Source: Natrinema amylolyticum | GTDB lineage: Archaea; Halobacteriota; Halobacteria; Halobacteriales; Natrialbaceae | Reading direction: 5' to 3' | DNA length: 64,000 bases | Assembly: GCF_020515625.1 (NCBI RefSeq) | Contig: NZ_JAIWPJ010000003.1 | Span: forward strand, 496,001-560,000 | In this document: positions 17,375 to 25,650 of the stretch, in pieces | Position numbering within the stretch: the first letter of the stretch is position 1 | How the letters are laid out: each line of letters begins with the position of its first letter | Notes under the pieces: model-generated | What the model was told of the DNA's origin: nothing | The model's input: the letters and a program-made list of their open reading frames with translations, nothing else | The model's database searches: none | Made by a program: the position numbers and the translations under genes

Positions 17375-17526
17375 ACCGCATCGAACCAAAGGTGTTCCGC
17401 TCTGCTGAACGCTGACTCTCGCCGAAAGAATCGACTCAAATCGAGTTCGGCCGTTCTCTCCGTCCAATTCGGCCGATGCATACAGTGTCTGCCGTCTATG
17501 ATGGTTGAAAGCTAGTAACACGGTAA

Positions 17527-17534
17527 CGCTTAAG
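17527..17534 (+). promoter_or_regulatory. TATA-like box of the acyl-CoA dehydrogenase
   Basis: CGCTTAAG is centred about 27 bases before ATG 17558, the distance expected for a leaderless haloarchaeal transcript. Confidence 0.4.
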
Positions 17535-17540
17535 TGATAC

Positions 17541-17550
17541 GTTATGTGAC
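17541..17550 (+). promoter_or_regulatory. candidate IclR operator before acyl-CoA dehydrogenase
   Basis: GTTATGTGAC sits between the TATA-like box and ATG 17558, where a bound repressor would block initiation. It is matched on the other strand at the iclR start. Confidence 0.4.
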
Positions 17551-17557
17551 ATAGGTT

Positions 17558-18754
17558 ATGGACTTCAGCGAACCGTCCGAAGCCGTGCAGATCAAGAAGG
17601 CCCTCGACGACTTCATCGAGCAGGAGGTCGCGCCCCTCGAGAACGAGTACGATCAGTTCCTCGGCGCCGACTACGAGAAGGAGATCGTTGACGACGAGCA
17701 CCGCCAGGTTCCCGAGTACCGCAACATCGTCGAGCAGATCCGTCAGAAGTCGGTCGAGGCGGGCTTTTACGGCATGACGATGCCCGAAGAGGTCGGCGGC
17801 GGTGACGTCGACATCCTCACGCGGGCGATCGTCGGCGAGCACATGTCGAACCGACCGCCGGGCTTTCACAGTGCTATCTTCGGCGGTGCCGGCGGACCGA
17901 CGCCGATCCTGCTGGCCTGTGACGAGCGCCAGCGCGAGGAGTACCTCGAGCCGCTGATGGACGGCGAGATCACGACCTGCTTCGCGCTGACCGAGCCGGG
18001 CCACGGCAGCGACGCCCACTACATGGATACTCGGGCGGAGAAAGACGGCGACGAGTGGGTGATCAGCGGGCAGAAGTGTTACATCACGAACGGCCCGTAC
18101 GCCGACTTCGCGATGGTGTTCGCCCGGACGAGCGGGGAGGACGGTGATCTGGGTGGGATCACCTGCTTCCTCGTCGACAAGGACAACCCCGGCTTCGAGG
18201 TTGGAAAGATCCACCGCGCGATGGGGATGACCCCCGGGACGCACTCCGAACTGTACTTCAACGACTGCCGCGTCGGCGAAGAACAGGTGCTGGGCGAAGT
18301 CGATAAGGGCTTCCAGTCCGCGATGGACTGGATCGGCGGCGGTCGGATCAACATCGCCGCCGGCTCCGTCGGAACGGCGCAGTTCCTGCTCGATATGTCG
18401 GTCGAGTACGCCCGCGAGCGGAAGACGTTCGACAAACCGATCGGTCACCGACAGGGGATCTCGTTCCAGCTGGCCGAACTCGCGACGGACATCGAGCAGG
18501 TCCGCCAGCTCTACCGCTACGCCGCCTGGAAGATGGACGAAGGCGAGCGAGCCCGCAAGGAGGAGTCGATGGCGAAGCTCCGCGGCGCGAAACTGGCCAA
18601 CGACGCGGCCGACATCGCGATGCAGGTCCACGGCGGAGCCGGTTTCATGAAGGACCTCCCGATCGAACGCAACTATCGATCGGCTCGCGTGTTCCGGATC
18701 TTCGAGGGGACAGACGAGATCATGAAACGAACGATCGCCCGCGAACTCATCTGA
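17558..18754 (+). CDS. acyl-CoA dehydrogenase
   Basis: A 398-residue FAD enzyme that forms the trans-2-enoyl-CoA in beta-oxidation, handing electrons to ETF. CFALTEPGHGSDA is the FAD/substrate loop, QKCYITNGPYADF follows, and the C terminus FRIFEGTDEIMKRTIAREL holds the expected catalytic glutamate E383. The domain order is helical, beta, helical, and the length is normal. It is followed six bases later by an MBL-fold hydrolase and is divergent from IclR, which probably regulates it. The acyl substrate is not predictable. Confidence 0.95.
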   Translation: MDFSEPSEAVQIKKALDDFIEQEVAPLENEYDQFLGADYEKEIVDDEHRQVPEYRNIVEQIRQKSVEAGFYGMTMPEEVGGGDVDILTRAIVGEHMSNRPPGFHSAIFGGAGGPTPILLACDERQREEYLEPLMDGEITTCFALTEPGHGSDAHYMDTRAEKDGDEWVISGQKCYITNGPYADFAMVFARTSGEDGDLGGITCFLVDKDNPGFEVGKIHRAMGMTPGTHSELYFNDCRVGEEQVLGEVDKGFQSAMDWIGGGRINIAAGSVGTAQFLLDMSVEYARERKTFDKPIGHRQGISFQLAELATDIEQVRQLYRYAAWKMDEGERARKEESMAKLRGAKLANDAADIAMQVHGGAGFMKDLPIERNYRSARVFRIFEGTDEIMKRTIARELI

Positions 18755-18760
18755 TCGACG

Positions 18761-19756
18761 ATGGAGGAACAGTCGGAGCGGGGAGTCTCGGGGGAGACGG
18801 TCGTCTCGCGGATCGACTTCGACATCGAGTGGCCGCCGAAACACGCCGCGGCCTACCTCATCGAGGAGCCGGCTCCGATCCTGATCGACACCGGCGATCC
18901 GGAGGAACGCGCCGAAGCGACGATCCGCGAGGGGTTGGCCGCGAGGGGGTACGACCTCGAGGACGTCGAAGCGGTCGTCGTCACGCATCCCCACAGCGAC
19001 CACATCGGGCAGGTCCCGCTGTTGCGCGAGACCGGGGCGACGGTGTACGCCCCCCGGCCCGTGCTCGAGCAACTCGAGCGCGACGAGGCCGACCTCGCGG
19101 CGGGGGTCCGCGAGATCGGTCGCTCGGCGGAGTACCACGGCGAGGCGATCGAGCGCGAGATCGAACGCGCGAAGTCATCCCTCGAGCGCAATCGCCGTCT
19201 GCTCGCGCCCGAGGAAGCCGTTCCGTTCGAGTTCGACGAGCCGTTTACGGTCGCGGGCCGGGAGTTCGAGGCCATCCATACGCCCGGCCATCAGATCCAC
19301 CACGCCAGCCTGGCGACGGACGTAAACGGCGAGCGCGTCCTCTTCTCGGGGGACGTGCTCATCGAGTCGTTCCGGCCCGGCGCGATCCATGTCGGGCTCG
19401 ATTACGGGGCCTACGACGCCGTTGACGCGTTCCACCGCTCGATGGACCGCCTCGAGGGGCGCGCATTCGACCGCGTCTTCCCCGGCCACGGCCCGGTTTT
19501 CACCGACTACGAGGGGGCCATCGAGAGCACGCGCTCGGCTCTGGAGTCGCTCACGGCCGAGACCCTCGAGGCGGTCACCGCCGTCGGACCCGCGACGCCG
19601 CGGGAGATCACCCGGAATCGCACCGGCGAGGTCCGCCATCCGGCCCAGTTGCTCGATACGCTCGGGGCGCTGGGCACGCTCGAGGGGCGGGGCAGAGTCG
19701 AGTACGAGGACCGCGACGGCGTCCGCTACTACTCGTTTAAGAAGGCCTCGCCGTGA
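18761..19756 (+). CDS. MBL-fold metallo-hydrolase
   Basis: A 331-residue cytoplasmic metallo-beta-lactamase-fold protein. The dinuclear metal site is clear: THPHSDHIG (H76, H78, D80, H81), a third-site His in HTPGHQIHHASL, the Asp in LFSGDVLIE, and PGHGPVF. A helical C-terminal domain of about 70 residues with EITRNRTGEVRHPAQLLDTL resembles a winged-helix tail (LACTB2/glyoxalase-II-like). The six-base gap to the acyl-CoA dehydrogenase implies one transcript, so a role as an acyl-CoA or thioester hydrolase relieving CoA sequestration is plausible but inferred. Confidence 0.88.
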   Translation: MEEQSERGVSGETVVSRIDFDIEWPPKHAAAYLIEEPAPILIDTGDPEERAEATIREGLAARGYDLEDVEAVVVTHPHSDHIGQVPLLRETGATVYAPRPVLEQLERDEADLAAGVREIGRSAEYHGEAIEREIERAKSSLERNRRLLAPEEAVPFEFDEPFTVAGREFEAIHTPGHQIHHASLATDVNGERVLFSGDVLIESFRPGAIHVGLDYGAYDAVDAFHRSMDRLEGRAFDRVFPGHGPVFTDYEGAIESTRSALESLTAETLEAVTAVGPATPREITRNRTGEVRHPAQLLDTLGALGTLEGRGRVEYEDRDGVRYYSFKKASP

Positions 19757-19841
19757 TCGAGGGGGAGGACGACGCGGTCGGCGATCCCGCCGTAGACGTC
19801 CTCGGCGAGAAACGGCGTTCGAACCCGACGGACGCGGTCGT

Positions 19842-20780
19842 TCAGACGACGCGGTTCTCGAGCGCGTCGCCCTCGCGAAACCGCTCGTAGTTGCGCACGA
19901 AGACGTCGGCACAGCGCTCCCAGTAGTGGGGCGTGCTCCCGGCCATGTGCGGCGTCACGAGCACGTCCTCGCGGTCCCACAGCGGCGACTCCTCGGGGAG
20001 GGGCTCCGTCTCGAAGACGTCGAGCGCAGCGCCGCCGAGTTCGTCGCCCTCGAGCGCGTCGACGAGCGCCGGTTCGTCGACGATCTCGCCGCGGGCGATG
20101 TTCACCAGCACCGCCTCGTCGCTCAGCGTCGCCAGCGCCTCGGCGTCGATCAGCCCTCGCGTCTCGTCGGTCAGCGGGCAGGCGATGACCAGGTAGTCAC
20201 TCTCGGAAAGCACCGTCTCGAGACCGTCCGGGCCGTGGATCTCGTCGACGGCCGCGGGCGCGTCGGTCGGATCGCGTTTGATGCCGATCACGCGGGCGTC
20301 GAACGGCCGGCAGTAGTCGGCGACCTGCGAGCCGATCGCGCCGACGCCGACGATGCCGACGGTTCGATCGCCGAGTTCGCCGCCCGTGTAGCGGTCCCAC
20401 TCCCGGCGGTGCTGCTGGGCGACCGCTCGATCGAAGCGCCGCTCGAAGTACAGCAGGTAGCCCAGCACCTGCTGACCGATCGGTTTCGCGTGGATGCCCG
20501 AGACGTTCGTCAGGGCGACGTCGCGGTCGGTCAGCGCGTCGTAGTCGTAGACGTCGGTGCCGGCGCTCAGCGCCTGCACCCACTCGAGGGCGTCGGCGGC
20601 CTCGAGGACGTCGTCGGGAAGCCGGTGGGTGACGAGGATCTCCGCGTCGCCGACGGTCTCGAGCAACTCGTCCTCGTCGTCGACGTGCTCGAGGTCGATT
20701 CCCGGACGGCGCTCGCGGATCTCCTCGGCGATGAGCGGCCCGCCGCCCCCGAGGACGTGGGGTGTGACGACGACGCGCAC
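19842..20780 (-). CDS. D-2-hydroxyacid dehydrogenase
   Basis: A 312-residue NAD(P)-dependent enzyme reducing 2-oxo acids to D-2-hydroxy acids, or the reverse. The Rossmann loop is GVGAIG (145-150). The catalytic set is R230 in NIARGEIVDE, E259 in DVFETEPLPEESPLW, and H278 in TPHMAGSTPHYWER. The terminus matches the GyaR/SerA-like branch without an ACT domain. It starts three bases after the stop of the CoA ligase on the same strand, so the two are almost surely an operon. The substrate may be a branched or aromatic 2-hydroxy acid; this is inference. Confidence 0.92.
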   Translation of the reverse strand: MRVVVTPHVLGGGGPLIAEEIRERRPGIDLEHVDDEDELLETVGDAEILVTHRLPDDVLEAADALEWVQALSAGTDVYDYDALTDRDVALTNVSGIHAKPIGQQVLGYLLYFERRFDRAVAQQHRREWDRYTGGELGDRTVGIVGVGAIGSQVADYCRPFDARVIGIKRDPTDAPAAVDEIHGPDGLETVLSESDYLVIACPLTDETRGLIDAEALATLSDEAVLVNIARGEIVDEPALVDALEGDELGGAALDVFETEPLPEESPLWDREDVLVTPHMAGSTPHYWERCADVFVRNYERFREGDALENRVV

Positions 20781-20783
20781 GAG

Positions 20784-22373
20784 TCAGGCCTCCCCCTCCT
20801 CGCGATCCTCGTCTCGCTCTCGGTCCTCGAGCTTGTACTTCTGGATCTTGCCGCTGGTCGTCCGCGGGAGTTCGTCGATGAACTCGACCTCGCGGGGGTG
20901 CTTGTAGGAGGCGACGTTGTCGAGGAAGAACTCCCTGATCTCCTCGCTCGTGACGTCCTCGCCGGGTTCGACGCCCGGTGCGGTGACGACGTACGCCTTC
21001 GGGACCTCGTTGCGCCGCTCGTCGGGGACGCCGACCACCGCGCCCTCCGCGACGGCCTCGTGTTCGGCCAGTAGCTCCTCGAGCTCGCTGGGGTAGACGT
21101 TGTAGCCGGCCGTGTTGATCATGTGCTTCTTCCGGTCGACGATCTCGTAGTAGTTGTCCGCGTCCCGGCGGGCGATGTCGCCGGTTCGGAACCAGTTGTC
21201 TTCCGTAAAGGCCCGCTCGGTCGCCTCGGGCATGCCGTGATACCCCTTCATCACCTGCGGCCCGCGGACGAGGAGTTCACCCTCCTCGCCGACGGCGACC
21301 GTTTCGCCGCTGCCGTCGACGATCTTGGCCTCGGTCATCCGGGTCGGCTGGCCGATCGTACCGTGGCGCAGGCCGAACGTCGAGCCGCTCTGGGAGTGGG
21401 TCGCGCCGTTGGTCTCGGTCAGGCCGTACCCCTCGGTCATGTCGACGCCGGCGGTCTCCTCGAACTCCTCCTGGACCGCGACGGACAGCTTCGCGCCGCC
21501 CTCGCCGGCCGACTCGAGGCTGGTGAGGTCGTACTCGCCGAAGCGCTCGCTGTTTATCATGTCGACGTACATCGCGGTGACGCCGACGTAGTGGGTGATC
21601 CCCTCCCCCTCGATCAGTTCCATCGCGGCGTCGCCGTCCCAGTTGGCGGCGCTTCGCAGATAGACGCTGCCGCCGCGGACGAGGGGCTGCCAGGCGGTGT
21701 GCGTGAAGCCGGTGATGTGATAGAGCGGCAGCCAGACGAGGCTCTTGACGTCCTCGTCGTCGAGCGCCTGGTCCTGAGAGAGGACCGAGAACGTCTGGGC
21801 CCGGAAGTTGCGGTGGGTCAGCTGGACGCCCTTCGGTTTCCCCGTTGTCCCCGAGGTGTAGGGCAGCAGCGCCACGTCGTCGTCAGCCCGCTCGACGAAC
21901 GTCTCCTCGCCGCGGACGTCCTCGAAGGCGCGGACGCCGTCGGCGTCGGTCCCGACCGAAATCACGACTGGGTCCCAGTCGATTTCGGCGAGGGCCTCCT
22001 CGAGGTGGGGCTCCAGCGCCTCGTGGGTGAGCACGGCGGTCGCCTCGGTGTCCTCGAGCTGGTAGGTCAACTCGCGCTTGCGGTACTGGGGGTTGACCGG
22101 CGAGACGACGACGCCGGCCTTGAACGCGCCGAGCGCGCCGATCAGGTACGGCGGACAGTTCGGCAGGTACTGGAGCATGATATCGCCCGGTTCGATCCCC
22201 AGATCGGCCAGCCCGCCGGCGAAGCGGGCGCTCTCGGCCGCGAGTTCGTCGTGGGTCAGCGTCCGCCCGTGGTACTCGATCGCCCGTGCGTCGCCGTGGT
22301 GGCGGGCGGTCTCGTCGTGGAGTCGGGCCACGTTCCCTTCCCTCGCACTCTCGGTAACGTCTACCAAATCCAT
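20784..22373 (-). CDS. AMP-forming acyl-CoA ligase
   Basis: The 529-residue enzyme starts at ATG 22373; GTG 22388 would add five residues but lies too near the TATA box. It activates a carboxylic acid with ATP to the acyl-AMP, then to the CoA thioester. The P-loop is YTSGTTGKPKG (about 172-182). EGYGLTETNG, WFRTGDIARRDADNYYEIVDRKKHMI and the C-terminal TTSGKIQKYKL with the catalytic Lys are all present. Two paralogues lie at 26623 and 42193. It is co-transcribed with the D-2-hydroxyacid dehydrogenase. Substrate unknown. Confidence 0.93.
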   Translation of the reverse strand: MDLVDVTESAREGNVARLHDETARHHGDARAIEYHGRTLTHDELAAESARFAGGLADLGIEPGDIMLQYLPNCPPYLIGALGAFKAGVVVSPVNPQYRKRELTYQLEDTEATAVLTHEALEPHLEEALAEIDWDPVVISVGTDADGVRAFEDVRGEETFVERADDDVALLPYTSGTTGKPKGVQLTHRNFRAQTFSVLSQDQALDDEDVKSLVWLPLYHITGFTHTAWQPLVRGGSVYLRSAANWDGDAAMELIEGEGITHYVGVTAMYVDMINSERFGEYDLTSLESAGEGGAKLSVAVQEEFEETAGVDMTEGYGLTETNGATHSQSGSTFGLRHGTIGQPTRMTEAKIVDGSGETVAVGEEGELLVRGPQVMKGYHGMPEATERAFTEDNWFRTGDIARRDADNYYEIVDRKKHMINTAGYNVYPSELEELLAEHEAVAEGAVVGVPDERRNEVPKAYVVTAPGVEPGEDVTSEEIREFFLDNVASYKHPREVEFIDELPRTTSGKIQKYKLEDRERDEDREEGEA

Positions 22374-22395
22374 GGCCCATGGTATCACGGATTGC

Positions 22396-22407
22396 TATAA
22401 AATAGTA
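22396..22407 (-). promoter_or_regulatory. TATA box of the CoA ligase/hydroxyacid dehydrogenase operon
   Basis: TATAAAATAGTA (plus-strand reading) is centred about 27 bases upstream of the minus-strand ATG at 22373. This is a near-ideal leaderless promoter and also supports the chosen start. Confidence 0.65.
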
Positions 22408-22499
22408 TCCATGTTTGGCAGGTGACGGCGCCGGATTTCGTTACGCTGGTAGCGAACGACGCCTCGTTACGAAACAGTGGTACTCGAGTGATGGCTATC

Positions 22500-22516
22500 G
22501 TGGTACTATCTACCAC
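22500..22516. promoter_or_regulatory. perfect 17-base interrupted palindrome, likely operator
   Basis: GTGGTA-CTATC-TACCAC has six-base perfect arms and a five-base spacer. It lies directly against the TATA-like CTATTT (22520-22525) of the thiolase-DUF35 operon, a typical location for a transcription-factor dimer site. The regulator is unknown. Confidence 0.55.
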
Positions 22517-22519
22517 AAG

Positions 22520-22525
22520 CTATTT
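22520..22525 (+). promoter_or_regulatory. TATA-like box upstream of a mini-ORF
   Basis: CTATTT lies about 29 bases ahead of ATG 22552, which begins a 12-codon ORF, and 60 bases ahead of the GTG of the thiolase-like gene. Confidence 0.4.
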
Positions 22526-22551
22526 GCGTTCGGTCGGGATATCGGCAGACC

Positions 22552-22590
22552 ATGGTAGGATCCGACACGCGGAGGGACGCCCGTGGCTGA
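22552..22590 (+). CDS. possible 12-residue leader ORF overlapping the thiolase-like start
   Basis: ATG 22552 opens MVGSDTRRDARG and stops at TGA 22588-22590, just inside the thiolase-like gene that begins at GTG 22583 in another frame. The ATG is at the distance from the TATA-like box expected for a leaderless transcript. A GGAGGG lies inside it. Ribosomes finishing this ORF would sit on the thiolase start, so it may couple translation. Existence as a peptide is inference. Confidence 0.3.
   Translation: MVGSDTRRDARG
22571..22576 (+). promoter_or_regulatory. Shine-Dalgarno site deciding the GTG start
   Basis: GGAGGG ends seven bases before GTG 22583 and is complementary to the archaeal 16S rRNA tail. 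It supports translation from a GTG in the absence of an in-frame ATG. Confidence 0.6.
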
Positions 22591-23731
22591 ACCCATCCTC
22601 GCGGGCGTCGCCGAGAGCGACCTCGGCGAGACGCCCGACCGAAACTGGCTGGACAACGCGGCGATCGCGACCGTCCGCGCCCTCGAGGACGCCGGCTGTT
22701 CCCTCGACGACGTCGACGGCGTCGCGGTCGCCGGCGGCGACGACTACATGCCGGCGCTGGTGCTCTCGGAGTACCTCGATCTCGACGAGCCTTCGTTCCT
22801 CGAGGGGACCGAAATCGGCGGCTCGTCGTTCGAGCACTTCTGTGGCCACGTTCGCAGCGCGATGGCTCGCGACGAGGCCGACGTGGTGGTCGTCGCCTAC
22901 GGTTCCACCCGAAAGACGGGGCCAACCGACGAACGGTCGCTCGAGGAGACCCACCCGATCGACGGCTTCGTTCGGCCGACGGGGCTCTTTCGACCGCCCG
23001 GCGCGTACGCGATGGCCGCGCGTCGGCATATGCACGAGTACGGCACCACGGAGGAGCAACTCGCCGAAATCGCCGTTGCGACCCGCGAGTGGGCCGCGAT
23101 GAACCCCGAGGCCGCCCATCGAGAGCCGATCACGGTCGATGACGTCCTCGAGTCGCGGAAAATCGCGGAGCCGTTCAACCTGCTCGACTGTTGTCTCGTC
23201 TCGGACGGCGGCGGCGCGGTCGTGCTCGTGAGCGAGGAGAAGGCCGCAGAACTCGGCGTTCCGGAGATCGCCGTCGCAGGGGTCGCTTCGACGAGCACCC
23301 ATCGCCAGGACATCAGCGAGATGCCCGATATGACGACCACCGGCGCGGCGGTAACGGGACCGAAAGCCTTCGAACAAGCCGGGATTACCCACGACGACGT
23401 CGATGTCGCCGAAATTTACGACTCGTTTACCTACACCGCCCTGGTCACCCTCGAGGATCTGGGCTTCTGCGAGAAGGGCGAGGGCGGCGAGTTCGTCTCG
23501 GGCGGCACCACCGCTCCCGGCGGCGACCTCCCGATGAACACGCAGGGCGGCGGGCTCTCGTACTGCCATCCCGGCCACTTCGGCGTCTTCGTCCTCATCG
23601 AGGCCGCCCGTCAGCTTCGCGGCGACTACGAGGGCGACCGACAGGTCGACGACGCCGAGGTCGCGGTCGCCCACGGTACCGGCGGCTTACTGTCCTCGAG
23701 TAGCACCGTCGTCTTACGGAGGGAATCATGA
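22583..23731 (+). CDS. SCP2/Ltp2-like thiolase-fold protein (probable acyl-CoA aldolase or lipid-transfer type)
   Basis: A 382-residue thiolase-superfamily protein starting with GTG. At the place of the classical nucleophilic Cys it has Ser (GGSSFEHFCGH, S81-S82). The second active-site region reads GGGLSYCHPGHFG (H329), as in the SCP2-thiolase group. EIYDSFTYTALVTLEDLGF (around Y279) matches the region of Ltp2-type steroid side-chain aldolases. In that family the enzyme forms a complex with a DUF35 protein and does retro-aldol cleavage of a hydroxyacyl-CoA. The next gene here is a DUF35 protein overlapping by four bases. Function as an aldolase is inferred; plain lipid transfer or a 3-ketoacyl role remain possible. 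Confidence 0.85.
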   Translation: MAEPILAGVAESDLGETPDRNWLDNAAIATVRALEDAGCSLDDVDGVAVAGGDDYMPALVLSEYLDLDEPSFLEGTEIGGSSFEHFCGHVRSAMARDEADVVVVAYGSTRKTGPTDERSLEETHPIDGFVRPTGLFRPPGAYAMAARRHMHEYGTTEEQLAEIAVATREWAAMNPEAAHREPITVDDVLESRKIAEPFNLLDCCLVSDGGGAVVLVSEEKAAELGVPEIAVAGVASTSTHRQDISEMPDMTTTGAAVTGPKAFEQAGITHDDVDVAEIYDSFTYTALVTLEDLGFCEKGEGGEFVSGGTTAPGGDLPMNTQGGGLSYCHPGHFGVFVLIEAARQLRGDYEGDRQVDDAEVAVAHGTGGLLSSSSTVVLRRES

Positions 23732-24153
23732 GCGCACCGGTCGAGGACCGCCGCGAGGAGTGGGAGGGGCCGGTCCCCGTCCCCACCGGCGCGACGGTCC
23801 CGTTCTGGGCGGGCGCGCTCGAGGGCGAACTGCGCTATCAGGAGTGCGACTGTGGCCACCGCCAACTGTACCCGCGGGCGGTCTGTACCGCCTGCGGGTC
23901 CGAGGACCCACCCTTCGCGGCGAGCGATGGCGTCGGCACGATCTACACCTACACCGTCTGCCACGTCCCCGGCGAACCCGGCTTCGGCGATCGTACGCCC
24001 TACGTCGTCGGCGCGATCGACCTCGCCGAGGGGCCGCGCCTGCTCGCCCTGATCGACGCCGAGCCCGAGTCCCTCGAGATCGGCGCTCGCGTCGCGGTCA
24101 CCTTCTGGCGGGTCTCCGAGGCGGCCGCGATTCCGGTGTTCGTGCCGGAGTGA
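23728..24153 (+). CDS. DUF35 OB-fold/zinc-ribbon acyl-CoA-binding protein
   Basis: A 141-residue protein with an N-terminal helix, a rubredoxin-like zinc ribbon (C40, C42, C53, C56 in CDCGH...CTACG) and a C-terminal OB fold (IYTYTVCHVPGEPGFGDRTP, then VGAIDLAEGPRLLALID). DUF35 proteins are obligate partners of SCP2-type thiolases, for example in archaeal acetoacetyl-CoA thiolase/HMG-CoA synthase assemblies and in ChsH2-Ltp2, where they present the CoA substrate. The ATGA overlap with the thiolase-like gene and a GGAGGG four bases before the start show translational coupling and a likely 1:1 complex. Confidence 0.92.
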   Translation: MSAPVEDRREEWEGPVPVPTGATVPFWAGALEGELRYQECDCGHRQLYPRAVCTACGSEDPPFAASDGVGTIYTYTVCHVPGEPGFGDRTPYVVGAIDLAEGPRLLALIDAEPESLEIGARVAVTFWRVSEAAAIPVFVPE

Positions 24154-24175
24154 AGCAATCGGCGCGCGTCTCTTT

Positions 24176-25207
24176 CTACTCGAGATCGGCCGTCGCCGTC
24201 CCGGTCAGCAGCGTCTCGCCGTCGGTCGTCCGCGCCTCGAGTTCCGTTTCGACCGTGCCCGCGTTCCGATCGACCTCGGCGACTTCGCCGCTCGCTACGA
24301 CGGTGTCGCCGGGGAAGACCCGCGACTGGAACCGGACGCCGAACGACGAGACGTCCCGCAGGTCGAACCAGTTGGCGACGACGCGGGAGGTGATCCCGGC
24401 GGTGAACATCCCCTGCCCGAAGACGCTCTCGTTGCCCGCCGCCGTCGCGTAGGGCTCGTCGTAGTGGATCGGGTTGAAATCGCCGCTGGCCCCGGCGTAC
24501 TTGACGAACTGCTTTCGCTCGAGGTCTTCCGCGACGACGGTGGGGCCGGCGTCGCCGGGCTCGAGGGAGTCGGTCGTGCGGACCCGCTCGAACTCGTCGA
24601 CGGTCGGCGAGGGGGTCGCCGGCTCGGTCTCCGCAGTGCCGCCGTCGGGTTCCGTCGCGCCGTCGCTCGCGGTGCTGGCAGCGTCGCCGTCGTCCGCTCC
24701 GCTTCCGTCGCCCCCGTCGTCGACCGCGCCCTCCGTTTCGATTGCAGTCGAGCGGTCGGTCAGGACGAGGTCGCCGTCCCGGGTCCGGTACTCGGTCTCG
24801 AGGACGGCGAAGGTCATCGTCCCCGCGCGGCCGCCCTCGCGCTGGAAGACGTCCGCAAGGGTGGTCGTCCCCTCGAGGACGTCGCCGACGTAGATGGGGC
24901 GTTCGTACTCGTGGGCCTGCTCACCGTGGAGGACGTACTCCGGCCGGAACCCGAGGTCGAACCCCTTCCCGTCGACGTCGGCGGGCGTGTACCGCGGGAA
25001 CCGGCCGACCTGCGTGTAGGTCAGCGGCGCGGGGACGCGGTCGTAGCCTCGGTCCACCGCTGCGGCCTCGTTCCGGAAGACCGGATCCTCGGCCGTGATC
25101 GCCCGCGCGAACTCCTCGACCTTGCCGGGCTCGATGCGGAACTCCTCGACCGTGACTCGGGAATCGCCGACCATCGCCTCGAGGTCCGCGAGCGGCCTAG
25201 TCGGCAT
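24176..25207 (-). CDS. MaoC-like enoyl-CoA hydratase with two hot-dog domains
   Basis: A 343-residue fusion. The N-terminal half (about 15-160) is a MaoC_N/FAS1-type hot-dog domain with YTQVGRFPRY and RPIYVGDVLEGTT. A Ser/Asp/Gly/Thr-rich linker spans about 160-205. The C-terminal half (about 208-343) carries the hydratase-2 motif YAGASGDFNPIHYDEPYA with catalytic D243 and H248. It hydrates 2-enoyl-CoA to the 3R-hydroxy form. It is convergent with the thiolase-DUF35 pair, 22 bases away. In actinobacterial steroid side-chain degradation the same three folds (MaoC, DUF35, Ltp2) work together. Confidence 0.9.
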   Translation of the reverse strand: MPTRPLADLEAMVGDSRVTVEEFRIEPGKVEEFARAITAEDPVFRNEAAAVDRGYDRVPAPLTYTQVGRFPRYTPADVDGKGFDLGFRPEYVLHGEQAHEYERPIYVGDVLEGTTTLADVFQREGGRAGTMTFAVLETEYRTRDGDLVLTDRSTAIETEGAVDDGGDGSGADDGDAASTASDGATEPDGGTAETEPATPSPTVDEFERVRTTDSLEPGDAGPTVVAEDLERKQFVKYAGASGDFNPIHYDEPYATAAGNESVFGQGMFTAGITSRVVANWFDLRDVSSFGVRFQSRVFPGDTVVASGEVAEVDRNAGTVETELEARTTDGETLLTGTATADLE

Positions 25208-25456
25208 CGTGGCCCTCCGTGGCTCGAGCGAACGCCGTCGGTCGGTCGGTCGTCGTCTGCCGGTCGGTCGTCGCGGTGCGGTCCGCGGGTCCGTGCTGTC
25301 CGCGTTTCATTGCCACCACGGTTTGGCCAGGATTGCCATAACAGTACCCCTCTCGGACGCTCTTCGTCGGTGCTCTCGTTCGATATGGATTCGCCAGTCG
25401 ATTTCCTCTCGTCACAACGGAGACGAGTGTCCTGCTATCTCGGCAACGGGGGATCG

Positions 25457-25521
25457 CCACGCCCTCCCCAGCCGATTCGTTCGTTCACTCCGTTCACTCA
25501 CTCACCCTCGCGCATCGTCGG
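25457..25521 (+). repeat. partial third copy of the 47-kb inverted-repeat sequence
   Basis: It shares CCACGCCCTCCCCAGCCGAT and the following TTCG with the right arm near 47233-47255, then diverges into variable GTTCACTC-type repeats before CCTCGCGCA, which is also found in the other arm. This is a single copy, not a palindrome. Confidence 0.6.
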
Positions 25522-25615
25522 CCCGCGGTTCGCCGTCGGTTCGGGTTCCCGACGGTCACCGCTCACGCGGCTCACCGCGGTCCAGCGCGTGCCACCGCAG
25601 CCGGGTGGGCGAATA

Positions 25616-25623
25616 GCTTATAC
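25616..25623 (+). promoter_or_regulatory. TATA-like box upstream of a leader ORF
   Basis: GCTTATAC is about 31 bases upstream of ATG 25651, which opens a 24-codon ORF, and about 100 bases before the SDR gene. Confidence 0.45.
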
Positions 25624-25650
25624 CGGCGGTCGATGAATTCGGACACGATC

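Larger units (their letters stand above)
25208..25650. other. intergenic region with partial copy of an intergenic repeat
   Basis: About 440 bases without a convincing gene lie between the divergent MaoC and SDR genes. It contains a partial copy of the repeat seen near 47.1-47.3 kb (25457-25521) and, at its end, the TATA-like box of the SDR operon. Other open frames are of atypical composition. Confidence 0.5.

Noticed and set aside
19389-21074. 561-residue plus-strand frame across the MBL and hydroxyacid dehydrogenase genes
   Set aside because: It runs antisense to the dehydrogenase and changes composition midway; the two real genes explain the DNA.
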